Source of the DNA: Methanobacteriota archaeon
GTDB lineage: Archaea; Halobacteriota; Methanomicrobia; Methanomicrobiales; Methanoculleaceae
Direction of reading: 5' to 3'
Assembly: GCA_016841955.1 (NCBI GenBank)
Contig: JAENYE010000003.1
Location: forward strand, 64,497 to 128,496
DNA length: 64,000 nt
Shown here: positions 8,144 through 16,500 of the stretch, one piece after another
How the letters are laid out: the number at the start of each line of letters is the position of its first letter
Numbering within the stretch: position 1 is the first letter of the stretch
Made by a program: the position numbers and the translations under genes
The notes under the pieces: generated by a model
Told to the model about the DNA's origin: nothing
Seen by the model: the letters and a program-made list of their open reading frames with translations, nothing else
Databases searched by the model: none

Positions 8144-8839
8144 CTACCGGTCCGGTATACCCACGTGACCGGGGAGTTCGGAGAACTCGCGAAGGACGAT
8201 ATCGGCCTCTACGTCCGCGACGCTGCTCCGGCGCCAGTCGCCGTAGGCGGCAAACGCGGTCACCATCCCGAGGTGCCTCCCGGGAGCAATGTCGCGGATC
8301 AGGCTGTCGCCCACCATCATCCCCTTCGCCGGAGCCGTATCGAGCCGCCGGAGGGCGTAAAGGAGGGAGTCGGGCTCCGGTTTCCGTCTTCCCGAGACCT
8401 CGGGGGTCACCACGACCTCGAAGAAATCGATGAGCCCGGTCTTCTCGAGCCGCCGGCGTGCCTGGAACGACTCCGCGTCGGTGGCGACCGCGAGCCCGAT
8501 CCCGGCGTCCTGCAGGCACCGGAGCGTCTCCTCGACGCCCGGGTAAGCCTCGACCAGGTCGAGTTTCACATCCTCGTAGGTGCGGCAGCAGACCTCGAAC
8601 GTCCTCTGCTCGTATACCCCGAGTCCGTCAAGGTAGTCGCGGATGTTCCTGTGATCCTCGAACCCGTGAACTCCGCGGAGAAACTGCGAAAAAAGCGTTT
8701 CGGAGTCTCCTGTCCCGAGGTAATCGACCACGCACCGGCATGCCTCCCGCTTCGCTCCGACAAGGTCAAAGAGGGTGTTGTCCATGTCGCAGAGGACCGC
8801 CTCTACCTTGTTATGCCGAGTGCCGCGAGTTGTCTGCAT
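8144..8839 (-). CDS. HAD-superfamily phosphatase
   Basis: 231 residues. Motif I CDMDNTLFD (nucleophile D18, acid/base D20), motif II around VATDAESF, motif III lysine in RRKPEPD and motif IV MVGDSLIRDI are all present, with a helical cap between I and II, as in phosphoglycolate phosphatase-like HAD enzymes. Substrate unknown; a small phosphorylated metabolite or nucleotide is likely. Its ATG at 8839 lies 37 bases inside the end of the upstream PIN-like gene; the next V codons are GTA, so no later start is available before motif I. The overlap ties it to the CARF-like/PIN-like pair. Confidence 0.85.
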   Translation of the reverse strand: MQTTRGTRHNKVEAVLCDMDNTLFDLVGAKREACRCVVDYLGTGDSETLFSQFLRGVHGFEDHRNIRDYLDGLGVYEQRTFEVCCRTYEDVKLDLVEAYPGVEETLRCLQDAGIGLAVATDAESFQARRRLEKTGLIDFFEVVVTPEVSGRRKPEPDSLLYALRRLDTAPAKGMMVGDSLIRDIAPGRHLGMVTAFAAYGDWRRSSVADVEADIVLREFSELPGHVGIPDR

Positions 8840-9810
8840 ATCTCCAGTTCCCTTGTGAATGCACGGCAGGCCTCGTCGTCCCCGAAACGCACCTTCAGTT
8901 CGTCGAGATCGCTGCCCTTCCCGCCGTACTCCCCGAAGATCGTGGTGCCGTTGCAGCCTATGAACCCGAAGACGGCGGCGAGGTTGAAGAGCAGCCGGCG
9001 GAATGCCGGCGCCGTGCAGGTTGTTGCCGCGAGTAGGTATGGGCGGTCAAAGTAGAAGTACTCAAGCCCCTCGGCCATGCAGAGGTCTGCCATGTAGATG
9101 TCGGCGGTCAGGAGGACCGGGAGAGCATACCGCTCCTCTTCGAACTTCCGGAGCGCCCGCACAATGTTGCGGTCGTTCTCCTCCGAGAGGTGCGTGTGCG
9201 GGTCCGGCGACGCGATCTCCGTCGCCCGGTCGCGGATGGTGCGGTACTCTTTCAGCGCGAGGTATGCTGCTTTCCGGGACCGTTTCATCCGCTTGTTCTC
9301 GAGTTCACCGATGAACTCACGGCAGCGGGGTGCATGCGCCGTCATCTCCTCGATCATCTTTGCCGGGTACTTGCGGTTGATGGCGTACGCGATCTCGTCC
9401 CGGACGGTATCGACGATCAGGTAGGAGGCGTGATCGATCTCCGGGTTGTTCGATGCAAAACCGTGGTAGAAGAGGTTCGTATCCAGGCCGAAGAAGACGG
9501 CCTTTTTGAGCTGCCCGTAGGATGTGCGCATCGCATCAAAGGCGGCCTGGTTCACGTAGCCGGTGGTTCCGCTTGCAAGCATGCACTCCAGGAGGTCGGC
9601 GTATGAGGGGAGTTCACCGGCGATCGGCTCGTACCCGGCAAGCCAGTCCCGGAAGGTCTCGCGTGTTGCAGGCAGTTCGAGCGAATAGCCGGTCCCTTCA
9701 GGGCGTGCGACCAGGATCTCCCCCTCGTAGAGCGGGTACGAGACGCGGACCGCATCAAGGCTGTTGAGGAGAACCTGCAACTCGTCCTCCCGGATGATCG
9801 CATCGTTCAT
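8803..9810 (-). CDS. PIN-like nuclease domain protein
   Basis: 335 residues, no family name that I know. Residues 104-118 read AVFFGLDTNLFYHGF, the first-strand Asp and DTN of a PIN domain (D110). Other acidic residues at the right places are E139 (VRDEIAYAI), D213 (SEENDRNIVRAL) and D237 (PVLLTADIYMADLC), which matches the second and third PIN acid sites with the usual hydrophobic strand LLT-D. This quartet would bind Mg/Mn for RNA cleavage. The first 100 residues (rich in aromatic and acidic residues) and residues 150-200 (basic helix, KRMKRSRK) are extra and could form a regulatory or RNA-binding part. The gene overlaps the CARF-like gene by 4 bases (ATGA). The call is by motif pattern only. 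Confidence 0.55.
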   Translation of the reverse strand: MNDAIIREDELQVLLNSLDAVRVSYPLYEGEILVARPEGTGYSLELPATRETFRDWLAGYEPIAGELPSYADLLECMLASGTTGYVNQAAFDAMRTSYGQLKKAVFFGLDTNLFYHGFASNNPEIDHASYLIVDTVRDEIAYAINRKYPAKMIEEMTAHAPRCREFIGELENKRMKRSRKAAYLALKEYRTIRDRATEIASPDPHTHLSEENDRNIVRALRKFEEERYALPVLLTADIYMADLCMAEGLEYFYFDRPYLLAATTCTAPAFRRLLFNLAAVFGFIGCNGTTIFGEYGGKGSDLDELKVRFGDDEACRAFTRELEICRQLAALGITR

Positions 9811-10325
9811 GGCCTCACCCCCGCATCCTCCATGACATCCCGGATCCTCTGGATCCGGTGCGGGATCATCATGTACGGCTTTGCGACGTCGTCGGTGTTC
9901 TGCATGGCGAGGTAGTAGATGTGCCGGACATCAAGCCCCGCGAGCGAGACCGCGATGAGCGCCCCGGCGACCGTGACCTTCCTGCCCGAGGTGATATCGA
10001 TCGCCACGCGGAACCCCTGCCGGATAAGGTCTCCGGCAAGCGAGCGGATCGTCTGTCCGGCCCGTATGAAGTCCGCTTCAGGCAGGACATCCACTCCAAT
10101 TGCGGGAACGAACCCGTATCCCTTCGAGACTATCCGAACCGCCTCGGCTGCGGTTGATGCATCTCCTGCGTAGGGTTCTTCGGTGACGATAAAGACCCGT
10201 TCGGGGCGCAACCCCTTCTCCCGCAGGACTGCATGATAAGCGTTGACGAGCGCCCATGTTGAACGTCCGAGAAGTGTTATGTAAGCATCGCCGGAGGCGG
10301 GTGTCACGAGGAAATCACTGCTCAA
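9807..10325 (-). CDS. CARF-like Rossmann-fold protein
   Basis: 172 residues. The pattern is that of a CARF domain: strand 1 and helix (AYITLLGRSTWALVNAYHAV), strand 2 with VFIVTEEP, a loop, and DITSGRK (110-116) followed by a small-residue helix VAGALIAVSLAG and strand VRHIYYLAM. In CARF proteins the equivalent DxTxGxK loop contacts a cyclic oligoadenylate. There is no effector domain in the same chain; the overlapping next gene carries a PIN-like nuclease that could be the effector. Start is uncertain: TTG 10325 follows GGGTGAG, but GTG 10307 sits about 10 bases after the start site expected from the TATA box at 10339-10348. No CRISPR array or cas gene is in the window. Confidence 0.5.
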   Translation of the reverse strand: MSSDFLVTPASGDAYITLLGRSTWALVNAYHAVLREKGLRPERVFIVTEEPYAGDASTAAEAVRIVSKGYGFVPAIGVDVLPEADFIRAGQTIRSLAGDLIRQGFRVAIDITSGRKVTVAGALIAVSLAGLDVRHIYYLAMQNTDDVAKPYMMIPHRIQRIRDVMEDAGVRP

Positions 10326-10625
10326 GACTCACCCTGCTCCTATATAGGCTTTGTCGGAGACCTTCTCCCGGGAACGCAGTTCGTGGCAGGCGATCTGAGG
10401 CATATTATTTGCTATTTTTTGATTATTCGCCCCATATTCGCTTCCCTGGACACTGCATCCGGCACCTTGCCGGATTATGGCTGCATTTCACCCCCGGGGT
10501 TCTGAGAATACGCCTTTAGCGCGAAAGAAATCGCAAAATCTCGCAAGATATTTGGTAAATCTTTTATGATCGGTATCCCCATAGTGGTATAGAAGAGCGC
10601 GAAATTACCCGGAGAGATATGGTTC
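10326..10625. other. Intergenic region between divergent units
   Basis: Contains the CARF-operon TATA box at its left end and AT-rich patches (10400-10440, 10535-10570) that may hold the promoter of the DUF6573 gene. No other feature is seen. Confidence 0.4.
10339..10348 (-). promoter_or_regulatory. TATA box of the CARF-like operon
   Basis: CCTATATAGG, a perfect 10-base palindrome. A start site 26 bases downstream falls near 10317, just before GTG 10307. Confidence 0.5.
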
Positions 10626-11231
10626 ATGGAGATGAAAAGATTACGATTACGGACACCTGCAGACACCTGGGGACTGGCGGACCCGGAGCAACAGAGTAAG
10701 GCCCGGCAGGATGCTATCGATGACGGGGATCTGATCGAGATCACCCGGATGGGGAGGGACATGGGCATCACCTTTCCCCTCGCGGTCTCGGCACGGGCCG
10801 CGCAGAGTATGGTGCCGTTCCCGAACATCCCGCAGGAGACCGTTACGGAGAATTTATGGGACACCCTTCACGCGTTCAGGGATAAAGCCCGTACGACGGC
10901 CGAAGAGGAGTTCGAGTTCCAGGTCAGCCTTTACCAGAACGGCCTCGTCCCCACCCTCACCTTCAAGGCCGCAGTCTCCCCGGGAGACGACGGCGAACCG
11001 GTCATCACCATCATGCTGCCGGACGAGGACTGGGAGACGATCGGGTGCGGCCACCACCACAGCGCAGGCGACGCGATGCTCACCGTCGACGACGTTGCCT
11101 CGACCCTGAATTTCACCCCCGGCCGGATCCGGGAGTTCATCCGGGAAGAGCGGATCCCTGCGGTCAAGTGCGGGGGGTCCTGGCGGATCAAGCGCTCGGA
11201 GCTCAACCGGATCATGAACGAAGGGTTCTGA
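10626..11231 (+). CDS. DUF6573-like protein with C-terminal excisionase-type HTH
   Basis: 201 residues. The N-terminal part (about 30-130) contains DAIDDGDLIEITRMGRDMG and ITFPLAVSARA, the pattern of the DUF6573 family often met on mobile elements. From about 152 the chain changes to LTVDDVASTLNFTPGRIREFIREE and GGSWRIKRSELNRIM, a MerR/excisionase-type winged helix of the kind that binds DNA. So it looks like a two-domain regulator. GGAG at 10611 lies 11 bases before the ATG. No phage genes adjoin it, so it could be a domesticated control gene. Function not known. Confidence 0.6.
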   Translation: MEMKRLRLRTPADTWGLADPEQQSKARQDAIDDGDLIEITRMGRDMGITFPLAVSARAAQSMVPFPNIPQETVTENLWDTLHAFRDKARTTAEEEFEFQVSLYQNGLVPTLTFKAAVSPGDDGEPVITIMLPDEDWETIGCGHHHSAGDAMLTVDDVASTLNFTPGRIREFIREERIPAVKCGGSWRIKRSELNRIMNEGF

Positions 11232-11323
11232 CCGGCTGCTCCGGGTTGGCCGCAGGCCCGGATCGGCCGGAAGATGAGGGGTAATACAACAGAGGAGCAA
11301 AACTCCCCTGGAGGCTTCTGCCC

Positions 11324-11996
11324 GTGCCGATACCGTCCGTCTGGATATACTGGGTGATCAGTCTCACCGTTGCGGCGTATGCGGGTGCCGCCGTCGTCGG
11401 GCGGTATCCCGGGTACGGCTTGCCACACTCACCGCCCTGTATATCATCGACCTTGGCGCCTCACAGATCATCGCGGCCCGGTTTATGAGTTCGATATCGG
11501 GATCGCCACATTCATTGCCCCTGCTTCTGTCTTCATTTACCCGTTTGTCGCGCAGGCGATCGATATGATCAACGAGGTCTACGGCAGACCAGTGACCCGG
11601 GTCGCCATCGCCATTGCCCTCCTCTCGCAGATCCTTCTCGCCGTCCTCATCGCCGTAACGAACTCCCTGATTCCGGCACCGGTCTTCGCGTTCGAGGCGG
11701 CGTGGCAGAGCATCTTCACTCAGGGGTTGTTGATCCTTCTCGCGCCGTGAGTTTCGTTCCTGGTCAGCCAGAACCTCGACTGTTGCGTCTTCGACCGGCC
11801 GAAGCGCGCCTGCTCCGATGTCGCCGACCCGACCCTCGACAGCGTCATCTTCGTGAGCATCGCCTTCTTCAGCGCCGGTGTCCCCCTGCTTCCCCTGATC
11901 GCCGGTCGGATCGTCAGCAAGGGCATCATCGGAGTTCTCGATACGCCCTGGTTCGTCCGGTACAAGCGTTACCCCGGGCCACGGGACCGGGAGTGA
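11324..11996 (+). pseudogene. Broken queuosine-precursor transporter (VUT/DUF165, YhhQ family)
   Basis: Protein-level similarity continues across three frames. From GTG 11324 (with GGAGG at 11310-11314) the chain reads IPSVWIYWVISLTVAAYAGAAVV; it must shift frame near 11400 to continue TLTALYIIDLGASQIIAARF and again near 11485 to reach the core YPFVAQAIDMINEVYG, a family signature. A TGA at 11748-11750 then interrupts, and the same frame goes on with SFLVSQNLD..VFDR, DSVIFVSIAFF and IIGVLDTPWF to the stop at 11996. Two frameshifts plus a nonsense codon mean no functional product. An intact copy would import queuine or an archaeosine precursor across the membrane. Confidence 0.8.
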
Positions 11997-12233
11997 ACGG
12001 CGATCTCCAGGAATAAATGTTACTTAAATATTATCTTATTGATGTGGCACGGAAAACAAACATATTTAATTTTTAGATGTAGAGTTCTCATGATGTGCGC
12101 CGAGCCCTCACGAGCAGTACTGAATAGTCTTTTCGCCGATTCCATAGCGAGATTCGGCTATCTGGCAGAAAAACAGCTGAATCGTGGGGATGGGCGCTTG
12201 TCCGGGCCTGATGGCGATTGCGCACCTTCTCCG

Positions 12234-15200
12234 ATGTCGCGTGCCCTGATATGTGCAATCTTCGGGACCGCGTGTCTTCTTCTCCTTCTGCTCGGTGCAG
12301 GGGTACCGGGTATGCCGGCGATGCCGACGGTTGAAGCCGTATGTCCCATCGTAGCCCTTCCCGGGCTCTTTGGGCCGAACGGTTCTTCGTTCCTCAGGCA
12401 CTGGATGAGGAGGAGTGCTGAAGAGAGCGGCAGGGAGAACGACGCGGGAGCCTCCTCGCCCGTTGAGCCACCCCCGAGCAAGCGTGCCCCACCCGATGAC
12501 GGGACGAGCGTCTTCGAGAGGCTCGAGAGGATCCCCGACGCCCTCCAGCAGTTCGACGGTCTCGTCGCACCGGGCGGGGCGAGTGCAGCCCTCCCCTCCG
12601 AAGAGCCGGAAGAGGTCGGCCCCCTCCCGGACAGCTCGGGCGACGAAGTCTCCGGCGATTCGGACGAACTTCCGGAACTTCTTCCGGATGACCCGCCTGC
12701 CCCGCATTCGGGGTTCCCCACCGACGATGAACTCATGCAGATGTTCGGGTTCGACGACGGAGGTGTTGAACCCACTCCGGAGGTTGTCGAATTCGATGTC
12801 TGCCTGCCGGAGGACGAGCCGTCGGCTCTCGCCTGTACCCCCACTCCTGTCCGTGAAGGTGCCGTGGACGAGGAGCGCCCGGTGGAGTCGCTCATCGACG
12901 ACCTCGGCAGTAACGATGCCGGAATCCGCGGACATGCCGTGGATGCCGTCGCAGGGCGTGGAGCCGACGCCGTCACTCCCCTGATCCGGGCCCTCGCTCG
13001 TGCAGACGACGGGAGACGGTGGTGCATCGCCGAAGCCCTCGCGTTGATCGGTAAAGATTCGATCCCGGCGCTGATCGCTGCGCTCGGGGACGATGCGACA
13101 AAGATCGGGGCGGCTGCCACGCTTGTGCGTATCGGGGGTCCCGCCGTGCCGCCACTCATCGAAGCGCTCGCCCGCGATGACGGCGAGGTGCAGTTCGGCG
13201 CTCTCTACGCGCTCCGGGAGATCGGCGACGAGGCGATCCCCTCCCTTGTGGGGGCCCTTGATGCGCCCGAGGGGAGCATCCGAAGGTCTGCCGCTTCCGT
13301 TCTCCGGGACCTCGGGTGGAAAGCGTCCGATGACGCCGGGGCGATACGCTACCTCATTGCCAGCGAGGCGTGGCTTGATGTCGCGGATTACGGCCAGGCC
13401 GCAGTCGGCCCCCTCATCGGCGTCCTGAAGTCTCCGGATAAGGAGATATGGTGGAATGCCGCCCGGACCCTTGGAGAAGTCGGCGGGGCCGCAGTCGCCC
13501 CCCTGGTCAATCTCCTGCACGAAGCGGACGATGAGGTCCGGCCGCTGGCGGCCATGGCGCTCGCGGAAATTGGTCTTCCTGCGGTCGATCCGCTCATCGG
13601 GCTGCTTTCCGTCCCCTCTCTCCGCGGCACGGCAGCGGCGACCCTGGTTAAGATCGGGGAGCCTGTGACGGAGGCATGCATCCGGGGCCTGGACAGCACG
13701 GACGGCGAGGTGCAGGAAGCGCTCCGGGAGATCCTCGGTGCGCTCGGGGAGGGGGCGGTCCCGTCCCTGATCCAGGCGCTGACGTCCGGCCGGTCCCGGA
13801 TCCGCGCCCGGGTCGCCGATATCCTGGGCGAGACGGGCTGGGAACCCTGGAGCGACGCCGAGCGGGCATGGTACCTGATTGCCCGGGAGGAGTGGATGGA
13901 ACTTGCCCTGATGGGCACGCCGGCGGTCGAACCCCTGATCCGGACACTCAACGGCGACGACGACCGCATCCGTTGCGAGGCTGCGGCAACACTCGGCGAG
14001 ATCGGCGATCCGGTGGCTGTAGGGCCGCTCGTGGATGCCCTCGCCGATGATGCTGTTGCCCCGGTGGCTGCGGATGCGCTCGTTGCTACCGGGGAGCCGG
14101 CCGTAGCCCCCGTCCTCGGGCTGCTTGAAGGGGAGACCGGGGCCGCCCGGGAGAACGCCGTCGAGGTCCTGGGCAGGCTCGGGGCGCCCGAGGCGGTCCC
14201 GGCCATCGTCGAACTCGTCAGGAGCGGCGGCGACCGCCTTCACCGGAAGGCCGTCGACGCCCTGGTCGGCATCGGTGCGCCTGCGATAGGCGCCCTCATC
14301 CCCCTCCTCGGCGAGGACGGCGACGGACACGCGGGAGCGGCGGCGGCACTCACCGGGATCGGCGACGCGGCACTCGCACCGCTTGCCGAAGCACTCGGCG
14401 ATGAGAACTCCCTGACCCGCATGGGGGCCGCCACGGTCCTCGAGAGGCTTGGCTGGGCGCCCACGGAGGTAGAGGAGCAGGCCGTCTACCTGATCGCGTT
14501 GCAGCGGTGGTCGGAGCTCGTCGACCTCGGAGCCCCCGCCGCCAACCTCCTGGCGGCGCGGCTCGGCGATCCGGATACGGGAGTGCAGGCCGGGGCCGCA
14601 GAATCGCTGGCCTGCCTCGGGGCCCCTGCGGTTCCCCCCCTGATCCGCCTGCTTGGCAGAAAGAGCCTCCGCGGTCCGGCGGAAGAGACGCTGGTGCGGA
14701 TCGGGGAAGCGGCAGTGGAACCGCTGATCCACGCCCTGGACAAGGTCCGGCTCCGCAAAACGGCCGCCGGGGTGCTGGGCCGGATCGGGCGTCCTGCCGC
14801 CGGTGCGCTCGTCCCGGTTCTCGGGCGTCCTGATGCCGGGCAGACTGCAGCCGAGATCCTTGAGGCGATGGGAGAGCCTGCTCTCGATGTGCTGGTCGAG
14901 GCGCTCGGGAACGACGATCCCGGGATCCGGCAGCGGGCCGGGGACGTGCTCGTCGGCCTTGGGGATGCGGCCGTCGCCCCGCTCATCGTGGCACTGGGGC
15001 ACCCGGACGACGTCATCCGCCTGGAGGCGATCGATACGCTCACCCGGGCCGGCAGACCGGCCGTCGCCGATCTTACGGAGGCGCTTTTAGACGAGCGATA
15101 CCTTGTGCGGCTGGGTGCGGCGGAGGTTCTCGGGAGAGCCGGATGGGCGCCGGAGACCGAAGGCGAGACTGTCTGCTACCTGATTGCAAAGGAGCAGTGG

Positions 15201-16331
15201 GCCTCTGTTGCCGAGCTTGGGGCCGGTGCTGTCGAGCCGCTGATCCGGACGCTCAACGACCCCGACACTGCGATCCAGATGGGTGCGGCACGGGCGCTCG
15301 GGATGATCGGGGCGCCTGCAGTCAGGAGACTGATTCATGAACTCCGCACCGAGCAGGACGGCGGGCAGAGAAAGGCGGTCGAGGCGCTCAAGATGATCGG
15401 GGAGCCGGCGGTCGTACCGCTCATCGACGCTCTCCAGGACCGCGACTGGCATATACGCCTCGGAGCGGCACGAGCACTCGTCGGCATCGGGGATCCCGCC
15501 GTCGAACCGCTGGTCCGGGCTCTCCGCGGCGCCCCCCCGGCGATCCGGATGGGAGCGGCGGCAACGCTCGGCAAGATCGGAAACCCAGGCGCAATCGAGC
15601 CGCTCACGGACGCGCTCCTGCAGGAAGACTGGCGTCTGGGGCGTGTCGTGGTGCGGGCGCTCGGCATGATGGGCGAGGCGGCGGTCAGACCGCTCCTGGG
15701 TGTCCTCAGGGAAGGGAACGATACGGCCCGGAAGGGTGCGGTGACGGCTCTCGTGCTGATCGGTGATGCTGCGGCACGGCTGCTCCCCGGTGCGCTCACC
15801 GATGCGCATTTCCGTGTCCGTGCCGGGGCTGCGGACGCCCTCGACCGCCTGGACTGGTCGCCGGAACCGGGGGAAGAGACGGTCCACTACCTGATCGCGA
15901 AGGAACGGTGGGGCGATCTTGCCCGGATGGGCCCGCCTGCGGTCGAACCGCTGGTGCGGATGCTCGACGACCGCGACGACAGCATCCGGCGGCGGGCGAC
16001 GAAGGTCCTCGGCGAGGTGCGCGACCCACGCCCGGTCCCGGCGCTGATGGACCTCCTCCACGACGACTACTACAGCGTCCGTCGGGAGGCTGCGGCTGCG
16101 CTCGTCTCCATAGGCACCCCGGCGACGGAGCCGGTCGTATCCGCGCTCGGCGACCCGGACGGCGACGTCCGGAAGCGTGCGGCGGACGTGCTGGCCGAGA
16201 TCGGGGATGAACGGGCGATCGAGGGCCTTGAGGGCATCCTCGACGACGAGGACTGGTACGCCCGGAGGGCCGCCGAGAACGCGGTGGAGAGGATCCGGGA
16301 ACGGATCGGGAAAGGGCCGGGAGACTTATAG
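12234..16331 (+). CDS. Giant HEAT-repeat protein
   Basis: 1365 residues from ATG 12234. Starts with a hydrophobic segment (ALICAIFGTACLLLLLLGAG) that should be a signal or membrane anchor, then a 150-residue acidic, proline-rich linker, then about 35 PBS-lyase-type HEAT repeats of roughly 31 residues (pattern AVxPLIxALxDxDxxIRxxAAxALGxIG). Five times the solenoid is broken by a module of the form GWxP....E...YLIA...W..L...G (near 13312, 13832, 14447, 15138 and 15849). HEAT solenoids bind proteins, so a scaffold is likely. The frame is open from 12039 and an ATG at 12093 is possible as a leaderless start after the TATA at about 12062; I prefer 12234 because of the hydrophobic start. Confidence 0.85.
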   Translation: MSRALICAIFGTACLLLLLLGAGVPGMPAMPTVEAVCPIVALPGLFGPNGSSFLRHWMRRSAEESGRENDAGASSPVEPPPSKRAPPDDGTSVFERLERIPDALQQFDGLVAPGGASAALPSEEPEEVGPLPDSSGDEVSGDSDELPELLPDDPPAPHSGFPTDDELMQMFGFDDGGVEPTPEVVEFDVCLPEDEPSALACTPTPVREGAVDEERPVESLIDDLGSNDAGIRGHAVDAVAGRGADAVTPLIRALARADDGRRWCIAEALALIGKDSIPALIAALGDDATKIGAAATLVRIGGPAVPPLIEALARDDGEVQFGALYALREIGDEAIPSLVGALDAPEGSIRRSAASVLRDLGWKASDDAGAIRYLIASEAWLDVADYGQAAVGPLIGVLKSPDKEIWWNAARTLGEVGGAAVAPLVNLLHEADDEVRPLAAMALAEIGLPAVDPLIGLLSVPSLRGTAAATLVKIGEPVTEACIRGLDSTDGEVQEALREILGALGEGAVPSLIQALTSGRSRIRARVADILGETGWEPWSDAERAWYLIAREEWMELALMGTPAVEPLIRTLNGDDDRIRCEAAATLGEIGDPVAVGPLVDALADDAVAPVAADALVATGEPAVAPVLGLLEGETGAARENAVEVLGRLGAPEAVPAIVELVRSGGDRLHRKAVDALVGIGAPAIGALIPLLGEDGDGHAGAAAALTGIGDAALAPLAEALGDENSLTRMGAATVLERLGWAPTEVEEQAVYLIALQRWSELVDLGAPAANLLAARLGDPDTGVQAGAAESLACLGAPAVPPLIRLLGRKSLRGPAEETLVRIGEAAVEPLIHALDKVRLRKTAAGVLGRIGRPAAGALVPVLGRPDAGQTAAEILEAMGEPALDVLVEALGNDDPGIRQRAGDVLVGLGDAAVAPLIVALGHPDDVIRLEAIDTLTRAGRPAVADLTEALLDERYLVRLGAAEVLGRAGWAPETEGETVCYLIAKEQWASVAELGAGAVEPLIRTLNDPDTAIQMGAARALGMIGAPAVRRLIHELRTEQDGGQRKAVEALKMIGEPAVVPLIDALQDRDWHIRLGAARALVGIGDPAVEPLVRALRGAPPAIRMGAAATLGKIGNPGAIEPLTDALLQEDWRLGRVVVRALGMMGEAAVRPLLGVLREGNDTARKGAVTALVLIGDAAARLLPGALTDAHFRVRAGAADALDRLDWSPEPGEETVHYLIAKERWGDLARMGPPAVEPLVRMLDDRDDSIRRRATKVLGEVRDPRPVPALMDLLHDDYYSVRREAAAALVSIGTPATEPVVSALGDPDGDVRKRAADVLAEIGDERAIEGLEGILDDEDWYARRAAENAVERIRERIGKGPGDL

Positions 16332-16500
16332 ATCACCTTCACCGGTTCGTCTCTTCTCGTCCTCTCGGTTTCTCTTGCGAACCTCCGGCCGGAGATCTTC
16401 GTTTAACTGGGCCCACGCTCTTTAGACCGTGTAAGGGCCTGTTCGTATGTGGCGATTCTTAAAAACGATACGGGATGCTGGAAGCGCATCATAACCCTGC

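Noticed and set aside
8144-11231. CRISPR array near the CARF-like gene
   Set aside because: No regularly spaced repeats occur here or elsewhere in the window.
12108-15002. 964-codon open frame on the minus strand across the HEAT gene
   Set aside because: Antisense shadow caused by high GC and codon bias; Arg/Pro/Gly-rich, no domain, while the plus strand encodes clear HEAT repeats.
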